A stretch of DNA of 64,000 bases from Branchiostoma belcheri (lineage: Eukaryota; Chordata; Leptocardii; Amphioxiformes; Branchiostomatidae). The first letter of the stretch is position 1. Every line of letters begins with the position of its first letter. The stretch is from positions 319,760 to 383,759 of the forward strand of contig NW_017803954.1 of assembly GCF_001625305.1 (NCBI RefSeq), read 5' to 3'. The notes beneath the pieces were generated by a model, which did not search any database, was not told the origin of the DNA, and saw nothing but the letters and a program-made list of their open reading frames with translations. This document shows, one piece after another, positions 20,701-34,500 of this stretch. The position numbers were made by a program, and so were the translations under genes.

Positions 20701-23700
20701 GGGCTCCACACGGTGACGAACGTATTTGTCAAATGAAAGACGGCTTTCATATCGATAGTTGGAGAAACAACATGTTAATAGCTGTCTTGTGACACAAGCT
20801 ATCAGCTGGGGAAGTTTAACGAGGCTGTGTGAACGAGAGGCGGCGGGAGCGGACTGGGAGAGAATTCATGGCTCCGTCGGTCTGCCTATTACCGCAGGAC
20901 TGTAATTCTTACGGCAGTTTCACCAAGCCTGCGGAGATTTCTACGATCGTTTCATCGTCTTACGCGCCCATTGATGGCAGAGACAGACTGTGTAATACTG
21001 TACTAACGAGGAGAAGGCAATGAGTTGAGTTACGCTGATCCACATGAACCGGTTATCATTAACACCTTAAACGTCCTTTTATGTTCTTTAAATTCCGACA
21101 GTGTGTAACGTTAGTTCAGTGTCTCTTGGTGGACATGGACGAGTGTCAAAACAGATATGTGACTAGAAATACGCAGCGTATTTCATCCAACCTTGCCTGC
21201 CTCTGCAACAACGTGAGGAGGAAAACAGTGCAAAGCAATCAAAACGTTTCCAAAGCAAAATCCCATCTATTTGGCCTTCGCCCTCCGTGGCGAGATGATC
21301 TTTCCTGTGAGCCCGCCTGGCACCAGCCTTCCTGATGGGTCCTGACAATCCCATTTATTTCTCCGACAATTATATTCATGCCACCAATTATTGTTGGGAG
21401 ATCTGGGCCGGCGATACGGCGCGTGGCGGCCACCGAGTATCGATTCTTGATCCGGAGTCACACGGGACGTCCTGACCGCAGTCTGGCGGGGAACCTTGCG
21501 GTGTCGGGCGCGCACGGATGTCGACAATATGTTTGAGCTTTCCGCTCCTTATCTTTCTAAAAAAAGGCAAAGTCAGTTAGGCAGTTAATATGGAGTTCAA
21601 AGGTTATCAGATAAGACTCGCGACTATGATATTGAATGAAGCTGCAATAGTTTCCAACAATCAGGACCTCTGGTTTAACTTTTTGGAGATTCATTTTCGC
21701 ACCTCTAACTTAAGCGGAAAACCAGAAGTTTGGACTTGTTTTGCTGGCCATGATTGTGAATAATGATGAGTCAATATCCTAGAGGGCGTCAATAGAACGT
21801 CTTTATCTGTGGTGATGCAAAAAGATTGCAGACGAATATAGTTAGAAAGGCGTCAGCTTGTGCCAGTAACCGTCTCCTGGCCTATTTTAGAAATGAGATA
21901 GATTGTCCTGGTTGTTTTCGTGCAGGACATAACAAATAACCCGTGGGAGTGGCATCATGGTGAGACTGTCATGTATGAAACATCGCTTGGGTAAGGGGGC
22001 GCGTATTGTGAGTTGTTAAAGTTGCGATATCACGTAAGTGGATTAAACTCACGCAGACACTAAAACAAAAACGGCGACACTTCAGTACTTGGAGGGAGCC
22101 CGTCTGGCTCCTGAGTTCGCACCAACAGCTCCGTGGAGTCATTTATCACGGCAAACCCGCCTAAAGTCCGCGGAGATGCAGACAGGTGATGGAGACGTAC
22201 ATCCCGGACAGTAAGATGTCTGAGAACTCCAGACTTTGGGCCTGTCTCCTAACAGCTTGACATAACGAACCCCTCCTTCGCTACACGGATTACGGAAAGG
22301 ACTATATAACAATGGCAATTCGTCTAAATTTTTCAGAAAAGCCCGCTTTTATTACAAATATGATATGGTGTCTGTTTCAAGAAATTCGCCAAAGGCTATT
22401 AGGCCTAACAGGAACTTTAAAGTACGTCTGACGATGAAATCGAGTGAAATCCCTGATTTGTGACTATCAAAGAAATATTGCAATTGTGTAAATGGTTGCT
22501 GTCACCGTATCTCTCTTTTAGCAATTGTCAAACATTACTGTCATTAGACCCGATTCTTGTTACTTCTAATCGTATGTAGAATATAGTCTATTCACATTGT
22601 ACCAGCATCTAGTACTCACGGTAATCTTGTACATTGGCAACTACAATGTGCTAATACAAAAAGTACTAGTTACACTTAGAGTACTTTTCGAAATGTCGAA
22701 AGTCATTCTCCCTATTTTCTAATAACCACCACTCAACTTCACCCACTGACTTCGCAAACTTCCAGACAACTCTGGTTCACTCCTCTGTCCCATTAGCAAC
22801 TATTACAGCGAGTTATTACTGAGGATTACGTACTAATGCCAAAAGCCACTTGCAGGGTGATCTGTGGTCAGCCCCAATCCCGGCGTGTCCCGGGGGACCC
22901 CGATCTCTCCGTACCGTGGAGCCGGCTGTGGGAGGCGGTATTTGTGGAGTCTGTTCTGTAATGAGGGGAGGGAATTGTCGATATTCCTGGTGCCGTGGTT
23001 TCCGCGGGGCCCGGGACGTGTCTGTAACGTGCCGCACCTATTGGCCAGTCGGTCCTGACGGAGACAAGTTAGTGAGTCCGGGGATGGAGGGTCGAGCTAG
23101 ATAAACAGGAGTATTTATTCCAACGGCACAGATCACTCACGGAAAAGGCCCGGGGCTCATCATGCTTCTGTGTCTGTATTACTCTTCGATCAACTCAGAC
23201 TAGTCTGATTAAAACATATATTTCTCCCCACAGGCAGAGAAAATAGACATAAATCCTATAGGACGACAACATGTATATCATAAGAAGATTTAGAGACTCA
23301 CTAAAATCCACACCAGTCGAGATTTGGTTGGAAAGCCTGCCAAATCACCGAGGCTTCGCAAGACTTGGAAGGATGGTGAATACTAGATCTATAGACGCCG
23401 CAGATCGGTTTCTTAATCCGAGGTCTTGTCTTGGTGTACTGAGCGCCCACTATTGGTGATTGAAAAGAGAGAGTTGCAAATCTAAATGTAAAATCTTAAG
23501 CCTTTGGGGCAACTTCATGGTATGAAAAAGGAATAGATCACAATACACAGTTAAAACATATCAGGAATGACTTTTGACGATTTTAGAGTTCTTGGTATTA
23601 ACATATTCCCATTGACAAGATGAACTGATGCAATTGATTGTCGATGTCAGAAATGGTACTCCAAGTTTTAGGGTTTGAACAGTTAAAAAAATGCTTACAT

Positions 23701-24582
23701 TAAAGGTTTTATTTTCCATACCTTGCAATAAGTTCAGCAAAACCTTCATATTCCCACCCTACTTTGCTGAGTTACCCACTATGTTACGATGTTTTGCTGT
23801 AACTACAGCTGGTAAATCATGCTACAAAGTCTTTGTAAGTTTAAAAACTTGCAACATAATGAGACAACAGGCAAAAAAATTTGGGTTAAATTTTCATTCT
23901 TCTGAACCATTTAGATTACAACTATAGTAACTGTTGAAAATAGCAGCAGCAAACAATGCAATATGTATCACGAAAGATAATTTACCTGACAAGTTCAGCT
24001 CTCAGGTTTATCTTACTTTAGGAAATTAATAACTATGATAAACATCTGAAGGTTAACATTAAGTTAAATATTCCATTTATATAATCTTTCACAGAACTGC
24101 TACATTTCATAGAATGTTAAAGGCAACTTGTCAGGATTCCCATAACAAGTTCTTGAATGACTATCATTAGTAAAATAAACATACTGACCTTCTTGTAACA
24201 GCATTGTTACAAAAGAATAACACAATACAGTACAAGGTACATGTGTTTAAAGGTGGAAGTAATCCAAATAACAGAACAGTACATCATTGCTTCCATGAAC
24301 TGCTGTACAAAGAATTCTTCCTATGTTATTGACAGCTAATACTGCCTTTCTTGAAAAATATACATGATAAACATCCTACTTCCTCCAAGTTCCCTGCCTC
24401 TCTTCACAAATTTGAACTGTTTTTGCAAGATGATACATCTCAAATTCAAACTTCAGAAGTTGAAGGGGGAAAATTAACATCATCACCTCTGGTTCTATAA
24501 TCACAGAAGTAGCAAAGATGAAATTTAGATCTCTGCCCCTGAGGTGTTGCTAAAAAATCCTGACTTCCACTGATACCTTAGG
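17751..24582. other. Gene-free single-copy DNA, third part
   Basis: Nearly 7 kb between the repeats and the 3' end of ANKRD53 in which I find no supported exon. Small features are a homeodomain-type ATTAAT at 17813-17818, a partly repeated segment (about 18808-18845 and 18957-18990, sharing GGAACGCT and AGACGCC), AATTATTGTT-type SOX/homeodomain words near 21385 and a GC-rich island at about 22850-23060. The last 1 kb is AT-rich and probably includes the ANKRD53 3' untranslated region. Confidence 0.35.
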
Positions 24583-27438
24583 CTACACCCCCATTGTTCC
24601 ACTCAGGTTCAGCACATAGTCAGGCCCTGGCATTGCAGGGAAGGGCTTGGGCTTCTCCAGCCTCTTCATTGTGTTCATCACCCTCTCCCTGGAGTACTGG
24701 ATGTCGGTGCTAGAGGTCGCTGTTGAGGAGTTGCCAGTGCTCATCCTACATGCATTGTCTCCGACAGCCAGCTGGAACAAGTTGGACTCCAGTGTCTGGG
24801 CCAGATGCATGGCTGCCTCGCCCTGTCGTACCTCAGGATCCGGGAGCCTCTTCTGTTGGACGTCGATGATATTCACACACTTGAACTCTTGTGGCATCTT
24901 GATCCGCTCGTGCGGCAGCCGCTGTCGTGACAAGCCTCGCCTGATGACCTCTTCTGGCAACACTGGCATGCGCAAGCCACCGGACGTTACTGGTCTCTCA
25001 ATCTCCTTAAGATCATACCCCAAATGGCTTGTGATCGGTTGAGATTTGGTGCGCCGGAGTCCTTCGAAAGGGTTGTTGTCCTCTGGTTCTACACTTCTGC
25101 GCACCTCGTGTGGACGGAAGATGTCAGTTTTGGGCTCGGACTCTATGTTTGTAAAGAATTGTTTCCATTCCTTTGTGTGGTTTGCCTTCATGTCCTTTCT
25201 GGGTGAATCAGGGGATTTTGAAGGAGATGCTGGGTGTTCTACGATCTCTGGTGGAGGCTGGGTAGGGGGTCTCAGCCCCTGTTCTCTTACTGGAAACTTT
25301 TGAGTGGTGGTCTGAATACCCCTAAGGACATCCTCTTTCTTGACACTAGACACTGTGGGTGCTGCTAGTTTGCTGTTAGGTCTATACAGTCCAGAGCCAG
25401 TGGTAGTGCCCTCTCCAGACCGTGTGCTTGTTTTAGACTTTGTGGTGCTGGGCTTTGCAGGGAACTGCTCTGGGCGCGAGAGGAAGTCTATCTGCTTGAG
25501 TTTTGCAGGGAGACCTTTATCATCTATCCAATTACCAAATGCAACCTGTCCGTAGAAGTCCTGCTCAGCACGTTTCGTCTCTGCTGTGTCCCGTTCAAAG
25601 TCCCAGTACTTGGCTGTGACCTGGCCAAGTTGCCTCATCTCCTTGGCAAAGAACTCTTTCTCTTGGGACCACATGACAGATGCAAGCATTCTGAAAGAGA
25701 AGATTACTGTCAATGGAGGTTTCACATTGATCAACCTCTAAACTGCTGACATTTTCATCATTTTATTTCTACTGGTTAGTAATATACATTGTGCCAACTC
25801 TCAAAAGAACTTATATTCATCACAACTAGCCTTTCCAACTTTCATCTTCTCATCCTCCAAACTTTTTACTGTCTCTTGAGTCTATGAACCATGCAGCTAA
25901 CATGACGTAGCCTTACCTTGCACATTTCCTGTGACCCCACAATTTGGCAAGGTCAATAGGTCGATGACCCCTGACATCTATGACATCAACCACTCCCCTA
26001 CAATCGATGAGCAGCTGAAGGCAGTCGACCAGCCCCTCACTGGCCGCCTGATGGACAGGTGTCAGGCTGTCATCATTCATGCTGAAAAGGAACAAGCAAC
26101 ATTGTCACTTTGGGTCAATCATAGCAATCCATTTTCTTGTCCCTGGGAAGTTATGGCAACTTTGAGTAGAAGTCAATGTCTTCTAATAAATGGACATTAG
26201 CCCTATTGAACCAAGGATGTTACATAATGATTATAAGTTATTGATTGCAGAAGTTAATAAGAATTTACCGATAGTTCCTTGATCTTATTATCATACAGAC
26301 TGCTGATGGGACACTGAAGGGACTGAGATAATTCTGTTTCCTGAGCTGAATTTTGTATATAAAAAGGGTGGTCTCTCTACTTTTGTCATCCTCAATTGAA
26401 GGAAAGCATTGTATGTGGTACTCACGCAGAAGGGTCAGCTCCCTTCTCTAGAAGATACTGCAGACATTTGTGCGCCCTCTTCCCTGTCTCCTTGTTGATG
26501 ACCAGATGAACTGCCCGCCAGCCGGTACTGCTGGGGAAGTCCACGTCCACCTTGTACTTCTCCACCAGGAGCTTCAGGCACTCCAGGCGGCCATGCAGGG
26601 CAGCTAGATGGATGGTTGCAAGACCCTGTTCAGGGGCAAAAGAAGAACTATTTGAGATGACAACAGGTTGAAAATCATCCCGTTCCACATTAGCGAATAT
26701 GGCATCTTTCCATGTTGGTAGTCAATACTGCAATGGTGTTGGGAAAAGTTTCAAGCAAAATAACAAATGTGGGACAATGGGATAGTAGATAATTGGTTGA
26801 AGTGACTTCCCAGTGATGAAATGCAATTCATTCCAATACTTGTCAATAAAATCCCCATGGGGACTTGGGTCATTTGTGGGAATTTGGACTAAATGGGAAT
26901 ACCTTTAATCTCAACAGCTACAGATTGATTCTCAATTTACATTTTTCATGACTGTATGTAATGTCTTTATGTACTGAAAGTATAAGGGTGCCAGTCATTA
27001 GTTTTACCTTGCAGGTTTTTTACATCCAGCCACCATTGGTGACAAAGGCTGAACTCCTGGGAGATAACTGAGTGTTGGGGAAAATCACGGCTGGTCCCAT
27101 GTGTATAACGATATATACAATGTACAAAATGTACATGAAATGTTAAGTACCCCCCCCCCATATGTACACCTGTTACCTGCCCACCTGTTAGAGGATACTT
27201 AGAGGCATTAGTATAACTGCCTTACGTTTTTGTCCATAGCCGTGGTAGATCTCCCATCCCTCAGACTTTGCTCCAACCACTTGACGTCGCCGATCGCGGC
27301 TGCCATGAACTCGTCCTCCACGATTTTCTTCTTGCTGACGGCAACGACACGCCGGGTACGCCGCCTCGGCAACACCGCCCTCCCCGCCCCGACCGCGCTC
27401 ATCCTCCGGTCCCCTAGAGTCTGTCCTTCACTGGCCAT
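24583..27438 (-). CDS. ANKRD53: Ankyrin repeat domain protein 53
   Basis: Four coding exons on the minus strand: 27438-27226, 26625-26426, 26081-25917 and 25690-24583, all AG/GT and phase-consistent, giving 561 residues. Residues 1-40 are basic and probably disordered. Residues ~40-195 form about three to four ankyrin repeats, seen as GLATIHLAALHGRLECLKLL, GWRAVHLVIN...CLQYLLEKGADPSA and SLTPVHQAASEGLVDCLQLL. They are followed by GHRPIDLAKLWGHRKCARML and MWSQEKEFFAKEM, which match the post-ankyrin region of vertebrate ANKRD53. The rest, in one long last exon, is Pro/Ser-rich with conserved islands near the end. The human protein is tied to spindle microtubule dynamics in mitosis; that role is inferred here. 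It is head-to-head with ENO4 and tail-to-tail, across 12.8 kb, with IDH3B. Confidence 0.88.
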
Positions 27439-28510
27439 CCCGATATCGCGGCTTACAAGATATTCTTGCAGGAGTAAACACTCATTACATCCCGTTTAAG
27501 TCAGAAAACTGAGGACAAACCAACTGAACTGGCACAGAAAGTTCCGAGCTCACCCTGACTACAGAAGTTTGTTTGCCGAAGCCAAAGCAACTTGTTGATT
27601 TGCATGTCAATGCCCACGGCAACCTCGCTCACTTCCGGTTAAAGGTTTCAGTCATTTCTGCGCCTTTTTACACCAAAGAATGTTGTCATATAAAAACTAA
27701 GGAGACACTTTGGCGATGGATGTACACAAAATCGGCAGAATTGCTGTCTTGAAGGTTAAATTGGGTTAAAACGATAGTGTTGACCTCTGACCTTGAAACT
27801 CGATCCGCGTTCATGGCAACCAAAACAAGATGGCGGACTAGTTTGAAAAAAAATTGCAGTTGTCACATTCAAACCAGTTTTTCTTTATATTTATAGACGG
27901 TCAGTGGGTTCAATTACTCGCAATTTATAAAGTGTCGTATTGGTGGAAGGCTTGAAATACACCAGCCGTCATATACTTGACCCAAGGACGCGTACGGTGA
28001 GTACGAGTAATTTATACCATTTGTGCCCCCCCCCCAACCCAACCCAACAGTCTTTGGGATGGGGGGGCCCATCCCAACGACTACGTAGGTGGAAGGACGT
28101 TTAAACCTTCTTGGTATGTGTGTTATGATAGTGGAAGGACCTGAGCTTAGTTATGATGATGCCAAGTATGCTAATTTGTATGTCTTAAATCACGGTTGTG
28201 TCCAAAACTCTACTATAAAGTCAGATAGTAAGATTTTGAATTCACATTTCATGATTGTAATAATTTTTACTTTTAACTCTGAATCACATAACTCAGATTA
28301 CCTTCCCATCAATATACTTACTCGAAATTAAATCAAACGTATCAACAATGCTTTAGTATAATTGTTTGATTTTGATGTTCATAAGGATATCCCTACCAAA
28401 ATTGAAGCGAATGAGTTTTGGTTGAACTAATATAAGCACAAAGAAATTCTAAGACTTAAAAGTACATGTCTGAGCGTCTATTTTCTTCCACCTCAGTGCC
28501 ATAAGCTACA
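27439..28510. promoter_or_regulatory. Shared head-to-head region of ANKRD53 and ENO4
   Basis: The two start codons are 1,072 bp apart and diverge. Two GGCAAC words (27618-27623 and 27815-27820), the second within GTTCATGGCAACC, resemble halves of the RFX X-box that controls ciliary genes. An AAGATGGCGG word at about 27828-27837 is a good YY1-type core-promoter match. A poly-C/G run lies near 28026-28076. Shared control is an inference from spacing and motifs. Confidence 0.4.
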
Positions 28511-31500
28511 ATGACATCAGCCGCCACGAGCCGCCTGGGCGGGACCACGACATCCAGCTCAGCACGGGAGGCGCGGGAACTGTACGAACTGAAGCAGCAG
28601 GCCGTCAAGTTCTACCAGGACAACCACGTGCCACAGCGCATGGAACAGGTTCTCAACGACATGTTCTATGAGAACCCAGAGGACATCTATGGCCATCTAG
28701 TGAGTTCGCCTTGAAAGGGTTTTTGGTTGTGTGAAAGTTCATTGACATTCATTGACATTGACTGATCTCACTATTATTTGCTTAAGTCAAATTAGAGGCA
28801 CTGAAAAGTCAATGGTTAATAATTTTAATGGTAAGCCAGGCTGTTTTGTAATTTGGAAGTTCAATATATGTCCTAGCTTGGGACAAACTGACTGACACAT
28901 TGATTTATTAAACATACACTCTTTGCAGGCTGAATATTTCCAACAGTATGCTAAACCACCAACAGTCAGCCAGGTCACTGTTCAAGAGGCAGCAGACTGT
29001 AGGGGACAACCTACCATACAGGCAGAAATCCATGGAGTGGTCAACAATATAGACAAAGTAAGGTTTGAGGATGTACATGTACACTCTACATGTTATCTGT
29101 TCAAATCTGCCTTTGATGATACATGTATTTTGAAAATGTTGCAAACCCAAAACTAAATGGATGAGGGTTTTACTTGGACTTACTAAATATGATTGAGATT
29201 GCACATTGTTCAACTTCATATTTCAATGATTATGTCACAGTTTAAAAAAAAATTAAAAATTCAATAAGTTCTGCTGTGTCTTAGCAAACATGTACCTTTT
29301 TCAGGTACTCTGCACAGTTACTGTTCCCACCACCAACTGGGACACAACTGTTACAGAGGAAGAGGAGGCAGAGAAGGCGGAGTCATTAAAGGTTGCCATG
29401 GAGTACCTTGCTGGGCCAATCACAGAAGCCCTGTCTGGTACAGAGGTAGCCAATCAGAGGGAAGGAGACCAGAGAGTGAAGTATGTGGGAATATTGTTCT
29501 ACTCTTTTTAAAGTATTTCAACCTGCTTTTTAAAAATGTATTACGATATCCAAAACATTCTTGGACATTTTTTGCAGGAGTTTCATAGCAAAGATTCTTG
29601 AACAGTTTGAAGAGGAGCTGAAAGCTAAGAAAGCAAAGGAGGAGGAGGAGTCTCCCAGAGCACCGACACCCAAAGCACCTTCAGAAAAGGGCGGCAAGGG
29701 GAAGAAGGGAAAAGGCAGTGCAACAAGTGTCATTCTACCACCACAACCTAAGTAATTAAGAAATTTCTCAAATTTTGTCATGATTCTGTAACTTTGTCAT
29801 GCTTATGCAGCATCCTGCTAATTTTAGTGGTGTCACTGTCAGTGAATAAGTAGCTATAGGTAGGTTACCAGATTTTGGATCGAGATGTCACTTTTTTTCT
29901 AGCAGTGCTGGGTCTGATTTCTCAGTAATTCTGCACTAATGACTTCGCAATTAACCTTCTCCTTGATGCACAAAATGTCCAATGCGCACTTTTGCTTACA
30001 GGGAGGAGCTTCCTCGTGGTATCCAGGCTGTGTGTGCAGCATCGCTGGCCCTACTGGAGGCTGGGGCCCAGGCTAGCAGGCAGCCCCTGTACTCACATGT
30101 AGCAGCACTCAGGACCGGAGAGGTAACCACTTATATCTATATTAGGTTTATTCAATGTGTTATTGACCTTGGTAGAGACAGACTATGCCAAGGCTAACAG
30201 GCATTATAATTACATGTATCTGGTATGAATCAGAATGGGAGTTTTGTTTTATGTTGTCCAGGTCTATTTATGATGCTATTGACCCTCTCAAAAGTAGGGC
30301 CAAGGCTACCATGCAGTTAATTAAGGCAGGGCTTTTGAATGTTAAGTATAGGGAACTGGTTACATTGGCTTGTCTATTCATTGAATTGAATATAATTGGT
30401 TCCAGATTGAAACATCTTGTACAGTCTAGAATTTCTTTGCTTTGAATCTTGTTTAAACCTTTTTTGTTTATCACTACTTTTGCAGGTGCCTAGCAAGCTG
30501 AGACTCCCCCTGCCAATGGTGTGTGTGTATCACGGTGGCAAGGCTGGACCAGGCAAGCTGAACTGTATCAAAGAACTGCTCATCATGCCAAAACCAGGAC
30601 TGCCATTTAAAGAGGTATTTGACATTGGCTGTTTTCTGCTTTATTTGGAATTATTGAAAATGTAAGGAAAAGAGAGTTTGCCCCAATATCTTGTCTTTTA
30701 GTGTCCTGATACTGTTTGTTATCCCTTGTATTCCTCTCTCCTTCTTTTTCTTCCTTCCACCCTTCCTCCTTTTTTCACACTTATTTACTTCCTTAGAAGC
30801 AAACAAAACCAGGAACAACACGGTGTTGTTACAGGTTCATATATTCAATGTATACCTCATCATCATCATATTTACAGATAGAGAACATTAGAAGCTGTAC
30901 AAGTATATACACACACCAGTCTTATACAGTACCAAGAATGTAGATGAGTATCAAATCTGCAATAGATTATTGTCATGTACACATGCACATGTAATACATA
31001 CAACCAGTATACCTTCAGAGAAATTCCACACAAATTTGTTTGTGGTTTAATTTTAAGACAATCATCTTCTCCACTCTTAGGCCATGAGAATGCTGACCAA
31101 CATCCACAACCAGGTGGGAAAAGCGCTGGCAGCAAAATCAGGGGTGAGTGTCGTCATGTCTCTTATAAGTATAACTCAGCAGGTCCATCCTATAGTTATA
31201 TACATGCAGACCAAATATGTCCAGATCTTACAGTACAGTACAGTACTGCTTTATACTCAAAGCTAAATATCCCAGATGTTGACCAAACATTTCTATACTT
31301 TACACTATTAATAGTACTTCATAATACTTACAACTGATAATCATAAAACATGTCATTTTTACAAAAACTCACTTGGATCACCCAAGTTAATGTGAAGACA
31401 AGAAAAACTTACATGTTATGTTGCAAATGGTATCTAAATGGGAACCACTTGTGTTGCTTTGGCAGCTGTACACTTTGCAATACAAACATTAACTCCTGCT

Positions 31501-34500
31501 ATGCTGGCACCAATGACCAAAACACTTCCAACCATGGTTGACACAATGACAGTGATTGGCACGGCTTCATCTGGGATGAAACTATTCCAGATGCTATTTT
31601 CTGACTCATTCACAGGTGATGTCATTGCCTGTGTTGAAGACAGCAGTGTGTTCTGTGTACTAGTGTCCACTGTCTCACTCATCAGTCTTTTCATTACAGT
31701 AACATTGTGGTAAATAGCAACAGATCCATAAGTATTCTCTGCTTCACACTTGTAGCTGCCTTCATCACCCGGTTCAGTGTTCGCAATGTATAATGCACCA
31801 GACTCTGATAGGGTGAATTTGGTGTTTCCCTCTGTGGAAGAATCTACAGTGTCACCGTTTGGCAGTGTCCACACGATTGTTGGGTTTGGTAGACCAGTTG
31901 CCTCACAGCTTAATATTGTGCTGTTTCCCTGAACCACGTTCACATCCTGGTCCTGAGCAGTGCGTGTGATGTTTGGGGCAATACAGGTCAGTTTTGCAGT
32001 GTCCAGGTAGTAGATCTGTTGTCCCTGTAGCCAATCAGGACTGCCACATGCCAGGTAGACTGGCCAATCAAATGGACTGTAGATGCCCGCCTTGTGCATG
32101 TTTGCAAATGGCAGTAGTTCGCAGTCACAACTGATGGCATTGTCCGCCATGGTTACTGTTGCCCACACGTAGTATTCAAAATGAGCAGAGGCAGAAGAAG
32201 GGAAGGTCGTGATCCTGTTGGAGTCAATTTTGAGTTGATAGTTGAAGACACTTGCAAAGCTTTTATCTAGTGGCAATGCCTGAGAGAGGGGGAAGGAAGT
32301 TAGGTAATTGTAGGAAAGGTCCAGGTTGTTGAGATCGTTGGAGAGGAAGATATTTTCAGGCAGCTCTGTCAGAGAGTTATGAGACAAGTCAATTGTTTTC
32401 AGACCTGCCAAGTCAGAGAATGAGCCATTGGGTAAATTCCTCAAGTTGTTGTATGAGAGTCTCAGAGTTTGAACAGATGAGAGGCCATCAAAGGTGGATT
32501 CATGAATGTCGTGTAGGTTGTTATGTGAGAGGTCAAGAGTCACTATGGTGGACAGCCTGCAAAATGCTGCCTCTTCTAGAGTCAGCAGATGGTTGTAGGA
32601 TAAGTCAAGAGTCTGTAGACTGTCAAAGGAACAGAAGATGTCCACAAAGAAAGCGGCAATCTGGTTTTGGGAAAGACTTAAAGCAGTGGTATCGGTGGGT
32701 ATGTTGGTCGGAATGACGTTCAACTGGAGACTGTTGCAGTTGACATCTGTGCCATCGCAGGAGCATGCCGGGCTTGTTGGGCAGGAGGTGACTGTGGCAA
32801 GATGCTGCAGCAGGAGGCAGGATACGAGCAGGAACACGTAACGCATGTTGAACTCCTTAACCATTGCCATCAGATGTTCTGCTGACACTGTTTAGCAGGT
32901 CTTCTTTTTGGTTGAACGTCTCAGAAATGTCCTCAGAAGTACTCTTGATCAGAGCTGGCAAAAAAAGGAAAACCACTAATGATTGTTAAATTGCAGTTCT
33001 ATGTGGGATTTCTGTAGCCTGGGTGCCATCCCCAGTAGTATATTCGCAAACTCTATAAATGGGTCTGGACTTGCACACATATGTAGCGTCTGGAGTCTAA
33101 ATATTCGTTCAGATTTTGAACGAGCGCGCTGATTGGTCCTACTCGTCTAAGCCCTTTTTGGGGTATGTACATATTAGGTAAGACGTCCGAACGGCGACGT
33201 TAGCGTCCGTTCGAACGTCCGAACGCCTTATCATCAACATGTCCGACGGCGAACCGAACGCTAAAGCGCACATGATATAGCCGTAGTCAGTCTTTCCGCG
33301 ATAAATCATCAACATGGCTCAGGCACAAGCCGCTCAGCTCACGGAGGTTGATGTTGACGTCGCAATCACGTCCGTTTTGGACGATTTAGACGGAATATCG
33401 TCGCTCAAAAATGAGCAAAAAGATGCATTGAATAATTTCGTTCGTGATGTTTTGGGCGTCCTACCGGTAAAAAAAAGAACGCACCGAGAAAAGGAACACT
33501 CGCGCGAAGATCTGTGTTTACAAAACAACAAACATCACTTGAATAATGCAGGCGCGCCATTGGCCGTCGTCTCTGAGGCTCAGCCAATCAAATGAAGCCC
33601 CGCTGCTCGGGCTAGCTCATTACGTGACGTCATGACCAATCGTTTTATATGTGATCAAGTCCAGACCCAGTTATAGAGTTTGCGAATATACTACTGGGGA
33701 TGGTACCCAGGCTAGGATTTCTGATGATCAAAGTTTGATGACAGTGTGATTCTTCAGCATACCCAAAGTAAGCTCCCTAAGGTAAAATAATTCTATAAAT
33801 GATAAATCAGTTCTCCATTTCCTATAAACTTATATCTGTATATGATTGGTGCTTATAGGTGAAATGAATCTAGTATTTTGATTGCAAGGGTTGTTGACAA
33901 AAGAGTTTGACAATACTGAAGGCCGGGCCCTATACTGCAGAAGCTGTCCCCTCCTCTGACCCTCCGAGGATTAAAGTGTTTTGTTGCACCTACTCTGACC
34001 GCCCCACCTTTTGCTTTATTTCTGCAATGAGCAACAGGTTACAATGATATGTAAGCTTGCTACAACAAAGGAACACCATAGGCTCGTGTCAATCTTAACC
34101 TATTTTCCCACAGGAGGCTGAAGAGCTTTCTTGATACATGAGTTTAAGGAGGGAGTATCAGGCTTGGTGAGGCGTGGGGTCAGTTTGCAATCTAGATACA
34201 ACCCTACAAGAGTTGTCTTTGTGTTTGGTGTCAGTTAGAGCAAGGGTCAGGGCTAGGTTTTCACAGTTCAGTGGGAGGGGGAAATGGGTATTTTGGTCCT
34301 CCTGTTTCAAAACAGGTGAGGTTGTCAAAACAAAGTCTTGAGTGTTATAAACAGAGTTACTGTATCAAAGCGAGAGGGGGAGATGTCAATTGTTCTGTGC
34401 ACATAGAGATGTCATTTATATTTGGGAGATTTTGGGAGATTGGCATGTCTTTGTAATTTGCATGTTAAAGTACTACTTCTCATTGAACTTCCATGGAAGT

